Shown one piece after another: positions 54,486 to 64,000 of a DNA stretch of 64,000 bases. Position 1 is the stretch's first letter; every line of letters starts with the position of its first letter. This DNA comes from Pedobacter sp. PF22-3 (GTDB taxonomy: Bacteria > Bacteroidota > Bacteroidia > Sphingobacteriales > Sphingobacteriaceae): positions 1 to 64,000 of the forward strand of contig NZ_JAPIVP010000001.1 of NCBI RefSeq assembly GCF_026239555.1, read 5' to 3'. A program made the position numbers and the translations under genes. Under the pieces are notes generated by a model. That model did no database searches. It saw only the letters and a list, made by a program, of their open reading frames with translations, and had not been told where the DNA came from.

Positions 54486-54878
54486 CCGAGATATACACAC
54501 CATTAAATTCCCGTATCATTCATTATTTGACCTATAAATTGATTATTCTTCAGTGTGACCATTAAAATGAGTACGGTTGCCATCATTAACCCACCATAAG
54601 TGATGAATCACGAAGTTTAGAACGGGAAGGAGCGGATGAATGACTTAGTTAGTCGAAAACTCATGGCTTTCTAATTTGATTGGCCTTGCTAACCTTATAA
54701 AATCCTTTCTTACACATGGCATTTGAGATTTCTTAAGGTACCCTGGCCACCTAGACCTGATTGAAATGGCATTCCGGTAACAGATCAATTTATCTTTACT
54801 GAAAATCTACCGGAATATAATGAAAAGCAGGACTGAGGAAACCGATTTGCACTGGTTCTGCTCTCCAAAAAAAAACAT

Positions 54879-55110
54879 GTAAAATGGGAGAGGGAAGATG
54901 TAATCGGCAATAGCAAGCGCCAATAAATCTTAATGGTCTTAACTTCCTTAATGGTAGAAAAAATAGAAAATGTAAGAGGGAAAAGGGATGATGTAACCTG
55001 CCATAGCAAGCGCCAATAAAAATCTTAATTGCCTTGACTTAACTTCTTAATAGCAGAAAGAATGTAAAATGAAACAGGGAAGACTGGAGATGTAGCCTGC
55101 TATTTGCCTA
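54879..55110. repeat. Degenerate tandem repeat, period about 93 bp
   Basis: Units start at about 54879, 54972 and 55064 with GTAAAATGGGAGAGGGAAG-like sequence. They share GATGTAA.C.GC.ATAGCAAG, CGCCAATAAA and TCTTAA...CTTAACTTC. The third unit is incomplete. It does not encode a consistent frame. The rest of 54267-55206 contains only the palindromic element and unremarkable sequence. Confidence 0.6.
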
Positions 55111-55206
55111 TTATACATCTTACATTATCCATAAAACAAAAAATCCCAAGTCTTAAACCGGAAACCCGACTCAAGACTTAGGATTCAAGACTTTCGACTT
55201 TTAAAA

Positions 55207-55866
55207 CTATTTACCCGCTGCTTTAGCGTGATCGGCTAGGAATGTAGCTAAACCGCTATCGGTTAATGGGTGTTTTAATAAACCAACAATAGCTGCTAAT
55301 GGTGCAGTAATTACATCAGCACCTAGTTTAGCACAGTTTACAATGTGCAATGGTCCGCGGATTGATGCCGCTAGAATTTGAGTTTCATATCCATAGTTAT
55401 CAAAAATTGTTCTGATATCTTCAATTAAAACTAAACCATCGCTGGAAATATCATCTAAACGACCCAAAAATGGAGAAACATAAGTAGCTCCTGCTTTCGC
55501 TGCCAATAAAGCCTGTCCGGCTGAGAAAATTAAAGTACAATTTGTTTTAATTCCTTTTGAAGAGAAATATTTAATGGCTTTAACACCATCTTTGATCATT
55601 GGAACTTTAACTACAATTTTCGGGTTTAAAGCTGCTAGTGCTTCACCTTCTTTAATAATTTCATCAAAAGTGGTCGAAATCACTTCTGCGCTTACATTAT
55701 CGTCAACAATATCGCAAATTGCTTTGTAATGGTTAATTACATTTTCATCACCGGTAATACCTTCTTTAGCCATTAAGCTAGGGTTGGTGGTTACGCCATC
55801 TAAAATGCCAAGATCTTGCGCTTCTTTGATTTGATCAAGATTTGCTGTGTCAATAAAAAATTTCAT
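55207..55866 (-). CDS. Transaldolase, small (fructose-6-phosphate aldolase-like) type
   Basis: 219 residues, the MipB/TalC subfamily. [33 protein letters not shown], the Schiff-base Lys in [14 protein letters not shown] (near 86), [32 protein letters not shown] and [12 protein letters not shown]. It acts in the non-oxidative pentose phosphate pathway, into which xylulose-5-phosphate from arabinose flows. It is a single gene; the SRP RNA lies about 100 bases upstream on the same strand. Confidence 0.9.
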   Translation of the reverse strand: MKFFIDTANLDQIKEAQDLGILDGVTTNPSLMAKEGITGDENVINHYKAICDIVDDNVSAEVISTTFDEIIKEGEALAALNPKIVVKVPMIKDGVKAIKYFSSKGIKTNCTLIFSAGQALLAAKAGATYVSPFLGRLDDISSDGLVLIEDIRTIFDNYGYETQILAASIRGPLHIVNCAKLGADVITAPLAAIVGLLKHPLTDSGLATFLADHAKAAGK

Positions 55867-55960
55867 GTTTATAAATTCTTAAAATGATTATTAGGTTCTG
55901 CTGCTAGAACCCCTGAAGAATTTAGTATCCCCCCTTCAGGGGATTAAGGGGGTAAAAAAA

Positions 55961-56057
55961 GGGCAAGCACCTTCTATCGCACCGCTACAACCTTCTACCC
56001 TTGCTGTGTTCCCACCCTGGGGGAGTTCAAAGGGAGCTGGTCGTAAAAGACTTGCCC
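55961..56057 (-). ncRNA. ffs: Signal recognition particle RNA (small bacterial SRP RNA)
   Basis: On the minus strand the RNA begins GGGCAAG and ends CTTGCCC, which pair as the closing helix. The apical part AGGGTGGGAACACAGCAAGGGT matches the SRP54-binding loop pattern (GGAA ... AGCA). Seven Ts follow at the 3' end as terminator. A good promoter stands directly upstream. About 97 bases, the compact type expected in Bacteroidota. Confidence 0.85.
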
Positions 56058-56062
56058 GGCCA

Positions 56063-56092
56063 CAAAGGTAGAAAAAGAAGTTGTTTCGCAAA
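56063..56092 (-). promoter_or_regulatory. Promoter of the SRP RNA
   Basis: Minus strand TTTG, 18 bases, TACCTTTG, then 5 bases to the first G of the RNA. It fits TTTG / TAnnTTTG of Bacteroidota. Confidence 0.75.
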
Positions 56093-56481
56093 ATGCATTT
56101 TTGCATTTTTTTTCACTTTTAAGCTATGTGGCTGATTAGTAAATCAATAAAATGAAAGTGTGTATTTTTCAGCTTACACATAAAAAAGCGCTTTGCCGAA
56201 AGTTTAAAACTATACATTAATAAACAAATAAACCATTCATATCTTAAGATAAAATTAAAACGATTTATATTCAATTTTTGCGCAAAAAAGTGAATTTACA
56301 GCTAAATATTACTATTATACATTTTGTAAAATTATATAATTATTATTACCATTATTTCAATTTAAACGTTTTAAATTACATAAGAACTAAAAATTTTCCA
56401 AAAATCCTATCAACTCTGTAATTTAAAATATCTTTTTCATATCTTAGTGTTTCCTATACACTAACAACTAACGAGCAAAGA

Positions 56482-59400
56482 ATGGAACCAAACAGTGGAT
56501 TGTACGATGCGCAATTTGAACACGATGCCTGCGGTATTGGGTTCGTTGCACATGTGAAAGGGCGGAAATCGCATCAAATCATCTCTGATGCACTTACTAT
56601 TTTAGAGAATCTAGATCATAGAGGGGCATGTGGAGCAGAACCAAATACAGGCGATGGCGCAGGTATTATGATTCAGATTCCTCACGAATTTTTTTACGAC
56701 GAATGTTTAAAAGCGGGTTTTAGCCTACCAGAAACCAATAATTATGGTGTTGGTATGTTATTTATGCCTAAGGATATCAGATCCAGAGAAGAATGCAGGG
56801 AACTGATTTACCGTGCAGCTGAAAAGCTGGGCCTGGAAATTTTAGGTTTTAGAAAAGTTGATGTTAACACAACAGATATCGGCAATATGGCTCTTTCTGT
56901 TGAACCAGAAATTGAGCAGGTATTTATTGCCCGTCCATACGCGGTAGCACCAGGTGCAGATTTCGAACGTAAACTTTATATCTTTAAAAATTATCTGATC
57001 AAACTGATCGTAAATACCGTTCATGGCGGTAAAGATTTTTACATTGTTTCGCTTTCTGCCCAAACCATTATATATAAAGGTCAGCTCACTTCATTACAGG
57101 TACGTACTTATTTTACCGATCTTACCGATAAGCGCATGGTTTCTGCTTTAGGTTTGGTGCACTCGCGTTTTGCAACCAATACTTTCCCATCATGGAGACT
57201 GGCTCAACCATTCCGCTTTATTGCACACAATGGTGAGATCAATACCTTGCAAGGAAACTTAAACTGGTTTAGGGCGGGTGTTAAATCTTTTGCTTCTGCT
57301 TACTTTACACCAGAAGAATTGGATATGCTATTGCCTGTAATTGATGAAACCAACTCAGATTCAGGCTGTTTAGATAATGTTATTGAATTATTACTTCACT
57401 CTGGAAGAAGCCTGCCTCATGTATTAATGATGCTGGTGCCAGAGGCATGGGATGGCAACGAAGATATGGATCCTGTAAAAAAGGCATTTTACGAATTCCA
57501 CGCCACTTTAATGGAGCCATGGGATGGACCTGCGGCCATTGCTTTTACTGATGGTAAATTAATTGGCGCTACTTTAGACCGTAACGGTCTCCGTCCTTCG
57601 CGTTATGCCATTACTTCTGATGACCGTGTAATTATGGGTTCTGAAGCTGGTGCACTAGCCATCGACCAGAGCACGATAATCGAAAAAGGCCGTTTAACCC
57701 CTGGCAAAATGTTCGTAGTAAATATGGAGCAGGGCAGGATTATCAGCGATAACGAAATTAAAGAAGAAGTTTGTGGCAAAAGCCCTTACGGCGATTGGAT
57801 TAATCAATATCAGATCCGCTTAGAAGAATTACCTGAGCCGCGTGTAATGTTTACCGGCCTATCAACTGAATCTATTTTCAAATATCAGCAGGTTTTTGGT
57901 TACAGCAGGGAAGATATAGATCTTTTGCTTAAACCAATGGCTATTGAAGGCAAAGAGCCAATCGGTTCGATGGGTACTGATACACCATTGGCTATTTTAT
58001 CCAAACGTCCACAACACTTATCTTCTTATTTTAAGCAGTTATTCGCACAGGTAACCAATCCACCAATTGACCCAATCAGGGAGAAAGTGGTGATGAGTTT
58101 GGCCAGTTTTATGGGCAGCATGGGTAACCTGCTGGAAGAAACACCAAAACAGGCACACTGTGTGGCTATTAAACATCCTATTTTAACCAACCAGGAATTA
58201 GAGAAATTAAGAAGTATTGATACTGGCGTTTTCCAGGCCAAAACTTTACAAACTTATTTCAGGGCCGATGGTAAACCAGGCGCTATGGCTAAAGCTTTAG
58301 ACCGTTTATGCCGTTATGCGGTTGATGCGGTTGAGGATGGTTTCCAGGTGATTGTATTAACCGATAGGGCTATCGATTCTGAACATGCTGCAATGCCTTC
58401 TTTATTGGCCGTTTCGGCAGTACACCATCATTTAATCCGTAAAGGATACCGTGGTGCTGTAGGTATTGTAATAGAAGCTGGCGATATTTGGGAAGTACAT
58501 CACTTCGCTACTTTATTAGGCTTTGGTGTTACGGCAATAAATCCTTATCTCGCTTTAGAAACGATTAATGGTTTTCAGCAAGAATCTGGTTTATCAGCAG
58601 AACGACTTACTAAAAACTATATCTACGCCGTAAATAGCGGTTTGCTTAAAATTTTCTCTAAAATGGGTATCTCAACCCTGCAATCATACCAGGGTGCACA
58701 GATTTTTGAGATTTTAGGCTTAAATAAACAAGTTGTGAATACTTATTTCACAGGTGCAGTTTCACGTATTGGTGGTTTAGGCCTGGATGAAATTGCAAAA
58801 GAAACTTTAATTAAACACCACCGTAGTTTTGGCCCGCTAACACAAACCGAAAACTTATTGCCAGCAGGTGGAACCTATAAATTCCGTCGTAAAGGTGAAG
58901 CGCATTTGTTTAATCCGCAAACCATTCACTTGTTACAAAACGCAACACGCAAAAACGATTATAATATCTTCAAACAATACTCTAAGTTGGTGAATGAGCA
59001 AACACAGCAGGCTTATACCATCCGCGGATTATTCGAATTTAACTATAGCCGTCCGTCAGTACCTTTAAATGAGGTAGAATCAACCGAGGCAATTTTAAAA
59101 AGATTTGCAACAGGAGCCATGTCTTTCGGTTCAATCTCTCACGAGGCGCACTCTACATTGGCAATTGCCATGAATCGTATCGGCGGCAAGAGCAATACCG
59201 GAGAAGGCGGTGAAGATGAAATGCGTTATACCAAATTGCCAAATGGCGATAGCATGCGTTCAGCAATTAAACAAGTTGCTTCTGCACGTTTTGGTGTAAC
59301 GAGTTATTATTTAACCAATGCTGATGAGTTACAGATTAAAATGGCTCAGGGCGCTAAACCAGGAGAGGGTGGCCAGTTACCTGGACACAAAGTAGATGAT

Positions 59401-60981
59401 TGGATTGCAAAAGTTCGTCACTCTACGCCGGGTGTAGGTTTAATTTCGCCTCCTCCACACCACGATATTTATTCGATCGAGGATTTAGCACAGTTAATTT
59501 ACGATCTTAAAAATGCCAACCGCGCAGCCAGGATCAATGTTAAACTCGTATCTAAAGCTGGCGTAGGTACTATAGCAGCTGGTGTGGCCAAGGCACATGC
59601 TGATGTAATTCTAGTTTCAGGTTTTGATGGTGGTACAGGTGCTTCGCCGTTAACTTCTATCCAGCACGCTGGTTTGCCTTGGGAACTTGGCTTAGCAGAA
59701 GCACACCAGACTTTGGTTAAAAACAAATTGCGTAACCGTATCGTGTTGCAAACAGATGGTCAGCTTAAAACAGGCAGGGATATCGCGATTGCAGCATTAT
59801 TAGGTGCTGAAGAATGGGGTGTTGCTACAGCAGCATTGGTAACTTCAGGCTGTATCATGATGCGCAAATGCCACTTAAATACTTGTCCGGTTGGAGTTGC
59901 TACGCAAGATCCGGAATTAAGAAAACTATTTACCGGCGATGCAGATCATGTGGTAAACTTATTTTATTTCCTTGCTGAAGAATTACGTGAAATTATGGCT
60001 GAACTAGGTTTTAGAACCATCCACGAAATGATCGGCCAGGCTGATATTTTAAAAGTACGCGAACTGCCTACTGAAGACTGGAAATTGAAACATCTTGATT
60101 TATCGGCCATATTATATAAAGCAGAGGAAAATGGTTTGCCCCTATATAACACAGAAAGTCAGGACCATGGTTTAGATCAGGTTTTAGATCATCAGTTAAT
60201 TGCTGCTGCACAACCTGCTATTGATCATAACGAACCTGTATTTGCCAGCTTTGAGGTAAAAAATACTGATCGTGCATTGGGTACCATGTTATCAAATGAA
60301 ATATCTAAAGTTCATTTAGGCGCTGGTTTACCGCCAGATACAATCAACTTTAAATTTGTTGGCTCTGCCGGACAAAGTTTCGGTGCTTTCAATACCCGTG
60401 GGGTAACGTTATCATTAGAAGGTGAAGCAAACGATTACGTAGGTAAAGGATTATCAGGTGCCAGATTAGCTATTTATCCTTTCTCAAATTCAACATTTAT
60501 CCCTGAGCAGAATATTATTATCGGTAATGTGGCTCTTTACGGAGCAACTTCTGGTGAGCTATTTGCCCGTGGTAAAGCAGGTGAGCGTTTTGCTGTACGT
60601 AACTCAGGCGCAACAGCCGTTGTTGAAGGCGTGGGCGATCACGGTTGTGAATACATGACTGGTGGTGAAGTACTGATTCTTGGTGATACCGGCAGTAATT
60701 TCGCTGCAGGGATGAGCGGTGGTGTAGCATGGATTTATGATGCCAATGGATCTTTCGAACGCAAATGCAATAAAGAAATGGTTGATTTAGATCCACTGCA
60801 GGCAGAAGATGAAGAGCGTATTTTAGCTTTACTTAAAACGCATATCCGCTTAACGGATAGTAAAGTAGCGGAGTTTATCTTAAGTGATTGGAAAACACAA
60901 TCTGCTCATTTTGTAAAAGTATTCCCTAAAGAATATAAAGCAGTATTAAGCAAACGTAACCAACAAGTAAAAACACACTAG
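56482..60981 (+). CDS. gltB: Glutamate synthase (NADPH), large subunit
   Basis: 1499 residues. The N-terminal class-II glutamine amidotransferase domain has the catalytic Cys in EHDACGIGF near residue 17, preceded by a short propeptide. RFATNTFPSWRLAQPFRFIAHNGEINT is its substrate site. The synthase domain carries the FMN site (FGSISHEAHSTLAIAMNRIG, GKSNTGEGGEDE, AKPGEGGQLPGHKV, FDGGTGASPL). The 3Fe-4S cysteines are in SGCIMMRKCHLNTCPVGVATQ. The C-terminal GXGXG beta-helix has YVGKGLSG and SNFAAGMSGG. With GltD it makes two glutamates from glutamine and 2-oxoglutarate. gltD follows after 3 bases. Confidence 0.97.
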   Translation: MEPNSGLYDAQFEHDACGIGFVAHVKGRKSHQIISDALTILENLDHRGACGAEPNTGDGAGIMIQIPHEFFYDECLKAGFSLPETNNYGVGMLFMPKDIRSREECRELIYRAAEKLGLEILGFRKVDVNTTDIGNMALSVEPEIEQVFIARPYAVAPGADFERKLYIFKNYLIKLIVNTVHGGKDFYIVSLSAQTIIYKGQLTSLQVRTYFTDLTDKRMVSALGLVHSRFATNTFPSWRLAQPFRFIAHNGEINTLQGNLNWFRAGVKSFASAYFTPEELDMLLPVIDETNSDSGCLDNVIELLLHSGRSLPHVLMMLVPEAWDGNEDMDPVKKAFYEFHATLMEPWDGPAAIAFTDGKLIGATLDRNGLRPSRYAITSDDRVIMGSEAGALAIDQSTIIEKGRLTPGKMFVVNMEQGRIISDNEIKEEVCGKSPYGDWINQYQIRLEELPEPRVMFTGLSTESIFKYQQVFGYSREDIDLLLKPMAIEGKEPIGSMGTDTPLAILSKRPQHLSSYFKQLFAQVTNPPIDPIREKVVMSLASFMGSMGNLLEETPKQAHCVAIKHPILTNQELEKLRSIDTGVFQAKTLQTYFRADGKPGAMAKALDRLCRYAVDAVEDGFQVIVLTDRAIDSEHAAMPSLLAVSAVHHHLIRKGYRGAVGIVIEAGDIWEVHHFATLLGFGVTAINPYLALETINGFQQESGLSAERLTKNYIYAVNSGLLKIFSKMGISTLQSYQGAQIFEILGLNKQVVNTYFTGAVSRIGGLGLDEIAKETLIKHHRSFGPLTQTENLLPAGGTYKFRRKGEAHLFNPQTIHLLQNATRKNDYNIFKQYSKLVNEQTQQAYTIRGLFEFNYSRPSVPLNEVESTEAILKRFATGAMSFGSISHEAHSTLAIAMNRIGGKSNTGEGGEDEMRYTKLPNGDSMRSAIKQVASARFGVTSYYLTNADELQIKMAQGAKPGEGGQLPGHKVDDWIAKVRHSTPGVGLISPPPHHDIYSIEDLAQLIYDLKNANRAARINVKLVSKAGVGTIAAGVAKAHADVILVSGFDGGTGASPLTSIQHAGLPWELGLAEAHQTLVKNKLRNRIVLQTDGQLKTGRDIAIAALLGAEEWGVATAALVTSGCIMMRKCHLNTCPVGVATQDPELRKLFTGDADHVVNLFYFLAEELREIMAELGFRTIHEMIGQADILKVRELPTEDWKLKHLDLSAILYKAEENGLPLYNTESQDHGLDQVLDHQLIAAAQPAIDHNEPVFASFEVKNTDRALGTMLSNEISKVHLGAGLPPDTINFKFVGSAGQSFGAFNTRGVTLSLEGEANDYVGKGLSGARLAIYPFSNSTFIPEQNIIIGNVALYGATSGELFARGKAGERFAVRNSGATAVVEGVGDHGCEYMTGGEVLILGDTGSNFAAGMSGGVAWIYDANGSFERKCNKEMVDLDPLQAEDEERILALLKTHIRLTDSKVAEFILSDWKTQSAHFVKVFPKEYKAVLSKRNQQVKTH

Positions 60982-60984
60982 GCC

Positions 60985-62451
60985 ATGGGAAAAGTAACAG
61001 GATTTCAAGAATACGATAGAGTTGCACCCACCAGAGAAGAGGCTGCAACACGTGTAAAACATTACGGTGAATTTTTAAATAATTTACCTCCACAAGAATT
61101 AAATAATCAAGCTGCCCGTTGTATGGATTGCGGCGTACCTTTTTGCCAATCAGGTTGCCCATTGGGTAATGTGATACCAGAATTTAACGATGCCGTTTAT
61201 CAGGGTAAATGGGAACTAGCGACCAATATTTTATTAAGCACCAATAATTTTCCAGAATTTACCGGTAGGATTTGTCCAGCCCCATGCGAATCAGCATGTG
61301 TATTAGGCATCAACCGGCCACCAGTGTCTATCGAAGAAATTGAAAAGCACATCATTGAAATTGCTTTCGAAAAGGGATTTATCAAAGCTAAAGCACCTTT
61401 AATCAGAACGGGTAAAAAAGTTGCCGTAATTGGTTCAGGTCCGGCAGGCTTAGCTGCTGCTGCTCAGTTAAATAAAGTTGGACATGAAGTTACGGTTTTC
61501 GAACGTGATGATGCCCCGGGTGGATTATTAAGGTATGGTATTCCTGATTTTAAACTACAGAAAAATGTAGTAGATCGCCGTATTGATTTGATGAAAGAAG
61601 AAGGCATCATTTTTAAATGCAATGCCAATGTAGGCGGAAATGTAGAAATAGGTACTTTGTTGCGCGACTTTAATGCGATTGTATTGGCAGGTGGTTCAAC
61701 TATTCCACGCGATCTACCCATTGATGGTCGTTCGGCTAAAGGTGTGCATTTTGCAATGGACTTTTTGAAACAACAAAATAAACGGGTAGCAAGCAGAGCT
61801 GTTGAAACGGAAGATATTATGGCTACAGGTAAAAATGTAATTGTAATTGGTGGTGGTGACACCGGATCTGATTGTATTGGTACTTCAAACCGTCATGGAG
61901 CGAAATCAGTTACACAATTTGAGATTATGCCAATGCCTCCTCAGGTACGCAATGAGCATATGCCTTGGCCAAATTATCCAATGTTGTTAAAAAATACTTC
62001 TTCTCATGAAGAAGGTGCACAAAGAGCATGGTCCGTTAATACCAAAAACTTTATTGCTGATGAAAAAGGCAACCTTAAAGCATTAAAAGTAATTGATGTG
62101 GAGTGGGAGATTGATGCGAACGGGCGTCCGATTACATTCAAAGAAGTTGCGGGTACCGAGAGGGATCTTCCATGTGAACTGGTATTACTGGCAATGGGAT
62201 TTTTACATCCTCAAAAAGAAGGTTTAATTGAAAAACTAGGTGTAGAGTTAGATAATCGTGGAAACGTGAAGGCATCTGAACATACATACCAAACTAATAT
62301 TGCGAAGATTTTTGCTGCTGGTGATGTTCGCCGCGGACAATCATTAGTGGTTTGGGCCATTTCAGAAGGTAGAGAAGCTGCCCGCAAGGTAGATGAATAC
62401 TTAATGGGCGCAACTAAATTAGCATCTAAAGATGCAGTAGCATATGCTTAA
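60985..62451 (+). CDS. gltD: Glutamate synthase, small subunit
   Basis: 488 residues. N-terminal 4Fe-4S cysteines: RCMDCGVPFCQSGCPLGNVI and GRICPAPCESACVLGI. FAD motif VIGSGPAGLAAAAQL near 151, GGLLRYGIPDFKLQK, and NADPH motif VIGGGDTGSDCIGT near 286. C-terminal IFAAGDVRRGQSLVVWAI completes the FAD site. It feeds electrons from NADPH to GltB. A strong terminator at 62477-62506 ends the gltBD operon. Confidence 0.97.
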   Translation: MGKVTGFQEYDRVAPTREEAATRVKHYGEFLNNLPPQELNNQAARCMDCGVPFCQSGCPLGNVIPEFNDAVYQGKWELATNILLSTNNFPEFTGRICPAPCESACVLGINRPPVSIEEIEKHIIEIAFEKGFIKAKAPLIRTGKKVAVIGSGPAGLAAAAQLNKVGHEVTVFERDDAPGGLLRYGIPDFKLQKNVVDRRIDLMKEEGIIFKCNANVGGNVEIGTLLRDFNAIVLAGGSTIPRDLPIDGRSAKGVHFAMDFLKQQNKRVASRAVETEDIMATGKNVIVIGGGDTGSDCIGTSNRHGAKSVTQFEIMPMPPQVRNEHMPWPNYPMLLKNTSSHEEGAQRAWSVNTKNFIADEKGNLKALKVIDVEWEIDANGRPITFKEVAGTERDLPCELVLLAMGFLHPQKEGLIEKLGVELDNRGNVKASEHTYQTNIAKIFAAGDVRRGQSLVVWAISEGREAARKVDEYLMGATKLASKDAVAYA

Positions 62452-62476
62452 ATAGGTTTTAAATTTATATTTTTTG

Positions 62477-62506
62477 GGTCGTGGTGAAAACCACGACCTT
62501 TTTTTT
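62477..62506 (+). terminator. Rho-independent terminator of gltBD
   Basis: GGTCGTGGT-GAAA-ACCACGACC with a perfect 9-bp stem, GAAA tetraloop and eight Ts, 25 bases after gltD. Confidence 0.95.
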
Positions 62507-62604
62507 GCTTTATACTATGAAACTTATCTAGTAATAGAAATAGATTTTATAGAATAAAATATTCTCTATCGTTTTCACTTCAAGAGAACATATGCTGTCA
62601 TATA

Positions 62605-62733
62605 CTGTCCGTAGAGTTAAGCGCAGTGTCTCTACGGATTGGGAATAGGGATGAGTTTTAAACTCAGCAAGCACGAGTCTGAGACTCTTATTCATTCTAC
62701 AATCCGTAGAGCCCTTCGGAACTCTACGGACAG
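62605..62733. repeat. MITE-like element with 14-bp terminal inverted repeats, copy 2
   Basis: The same termini as at 15170-15293 (CTGTCCGTAGAGTT ... AACTCTACGGACAG). The arms are nearly identical and the middle is diverged. It sits between convergent gltD and the DUF763 gene. Confidence 0.65.
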
Positions 62734-62776
62734 GACGGAATGATGGTAAGAATAAACGATATGTTATAAACAAAAA

Positions 62777-63988
62777 TTAAAACAACTTCAATTGTTCATC
62801 TCTCAGTGGCTTTTCTTTCCCAAAAACTGTTCTACCACCATATTTCCAGCTTTCAGCGCGTTCTTTTTGAATCACTTTTTCAAAATCCATATTCGGTATA
62901 AAGTCTTTTTCAGCATTGCGGGTAATTTGATGAAGTGACTTTATCGCTTGTTGTTTATCGGTATTGCCAATCTTCGCCTTTTCTATTGCCTTTTGTAAAA
63001 CACTTATTGTTTCATCGTAAACGTTTACGGGAACAGGAAAGGGGTGACCATCTTTACCACCATGCGCGAAAGAATAACGTGCAGGATCAGTAAAGCGGGA
63101 AGGTGTGCCATAAATCACCTCACTCACTAAAGCCATAGATTGTAAAGTTCTTGGACCCATGCCTTCCAATAATAACAGTTCCTCAAAGTCTTTTGGCTGT
63201 TTTTCCTGTGCCAGCCACAAGATACTTCCTAAACGTTTTAAATCTACATCTTTTGCTTTCACATCATGATGATTGGGTAATACCAACTTTTGTATTTCAT
63301 CGAGCATCCGTATGGGCGATTCAGCTGTAATACTCATCATACTTTGCCTTGTCTGGTCAGCATTGTTAGCCGTTAAATTCAGGATTTGACCTTGGTTAAT
63401 GCCACAGATACCTGTATGTGGCTCTTCTACAAAAGATTTTAGATTTTCAGAATGCCAGTGGTATCTTCTCGCTGTTGCGCTACTATCGCTCATGCCTTGC
63501 TGTACTACTGCCCAATCGCCTTCATTACTTAAAACAAAACTATGGAGGTACAGTTGAAATCCATCTTGAATGGCAGTATTATCTACTTTTGCACTGAGTT
63601 TACTAGCCCGAACCAATTCTGTACCATTTAAACCTGTTTTATCCGCAATTTTTAAAAGTTCATTGGGTGTTTCCCTACTGTGCTTGCCTTTGCCTCCACA
63701 AATGTAGATTCCCAACTCTTTAGATATGGGATTTATCGATTTCTTCAACGCACCCATTACTGATGTGGTAATTCCTGAAGAATGCCAGTCCATTCCCATT
63801 ACCGCACCCAAGCTCTGAAACCAAAACGGACTGCTTAACCGACGTATCACTTCTGCTTTACCATACTCCAAAAGTATAGCTTCTGTTATCGCCAGGCCAA
63901 GTGCGGCCATACGCTGTGCCAACCAAGGTGGTACATGGCCATAATGTAAGGGTAAATCTGCGCTTCCTGATCTTTTCAATACTAACAA
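62777..63988 (-). CDS. DUF763 domain-containing protein (start may lie outside)
   Basis: 403 residues as read. The start KRSGSADLPLHYGHVPPWLA is the DUF763 signature, followed by FWFQSLGAVMGMDWHSSGITT, GGKGKHSRETPNELL, a helix-hairpin-helix-like LLLEGMGPRTLQSMALVSEV, RYSFAHGGKDGHPFPVPVNVYDE and an end DEQLKLF. DUF763 proteins are uncharacterised; the HhH-like stretch hints at nucleic-acid contact. The frame stays open to the window edge, with TTG codons at 63988 and 63979, so the true start is unsure. Confidence 0.8.
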   Translation of the reverse strand: MLVLKRSGSADLPLHYGHVPPWLAQRMAALGLAITEAILLEYGKAEVIRRLSSPFWFQSLGAVMGMDWHSSGITTSVMGALKKSINPISKELGIYICGGKGKHSRETPNELLKIADKTGLNGTELVRASKLSAKVDNTAIQDGFQLYLHSFVLSNEGDWAVVQQGMSDSSATARRYHWHSENLKSFVEEPHTGICGINQGQILNLTANNADQTRQSMMSITAESPIRMLDEIQKLVLPNHHDVKAKDVDLKRLGSILWLAQEKQPKDFEELLLLEGMGPRTLQSMALVSEVIYGTPSRFTDPARYSFAHGGKDGHPFPVPVNVYDETISVLQKAIEKAKIGNTDKQQAIKSLHQITRNAEKDFIPNMDFEKVIQKERAESWKYGGRTVFGKEKPLRDEQLKLF

Positions 63989-64000
63989 ATTTAGTAAAAA

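Noticed and set aside
59499..59726. Minus-strand open frames inside gltB
   Set aside because: They are shadows of a strongly conserved 1499-residue enzyme, with no start context or homology.

Overview
The window looks like a chromosomal piece of a Bacteroidota bacterium, most likely Sphingobacteriaceae and probably Pedobacter. The grounds are an AT-rich background, starts without Shine-Dalgarno sites, TTTG-N19/20-TAnnTTTG promoters in front of the stable RNAs, a Nudix-type AraR regulator, and RHS proteins of the Sphingobacteriaceae kind. The genus call is inference; no rRNA gene is present.

1-10.2 kb is a graveyard of polymorphic-toxin cassettes. At least five 5'-truncated RHS tips follow one another, each carrying a different C-terminal toxin and followed by a candidate immunity gene or lipoprotein. 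The toxins include a type-44-like domain, a ParB-like nuclease and a metzincin-like protease that is out of frame. Between cassettes lie antisense relics of two regulator-like genes (Myb/SANT-like and XRE-like). Several genes carry in-frame stops or frameshifts. 10.4-13.6 kb holds three tail-fibre-like secreted paralogues. 13.8-15.1 kb holds two frameshifted immunity-like genes (DUF6794-like, DUF416-like). 15.3-17.4 kb holds a small membrane or secreted protein and a barrel-like protein with a coupled partner.

18-31 kb is sugar catabolism. It has an AraR-like Nudix regulator with a HAD phosphatase, a galactose mutarotase lipoprotein and the araB-araD-araA operon. A five-gene set for the non-phosphorylating L-fucose or L-rhamnose route sits between them (SDR, FAH-family hydrolase, mutarotase, lactonase, FMN L-lactate oxidase). 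A FucP-type transporter lies at 52.3 kb. 30.8-33.7 kb has an AraC regulator, an NAD-dependent epimerase-like protein and an esterase.

34-49 kb is the most unusual part. A P450-methyltransferase pair faces a five-gene minus-strand operon: a glycine/asparagine-rich protein, a protein joining an unrecognised N-terminal half (possibly ABBA-prenyltransferase-like) to a class-II terpene-cyclase-like barrel, a PhyH-type dioxygenase, a 2708-residue SpvB/RHS giant and a second 2OG-Fe(II) oxygenase. I know of no described system with this composition.

50-64 kb is mostly housekeeping: UDP-galactopyranose mutase, an integrase relic beside a second tRNA-Lys, the FucP-type transporter, GmhB, transaldolase, SRP RNA, gltB-gltD and a DUF763 protein. 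Small dispersed palindromic elements recur across the window.
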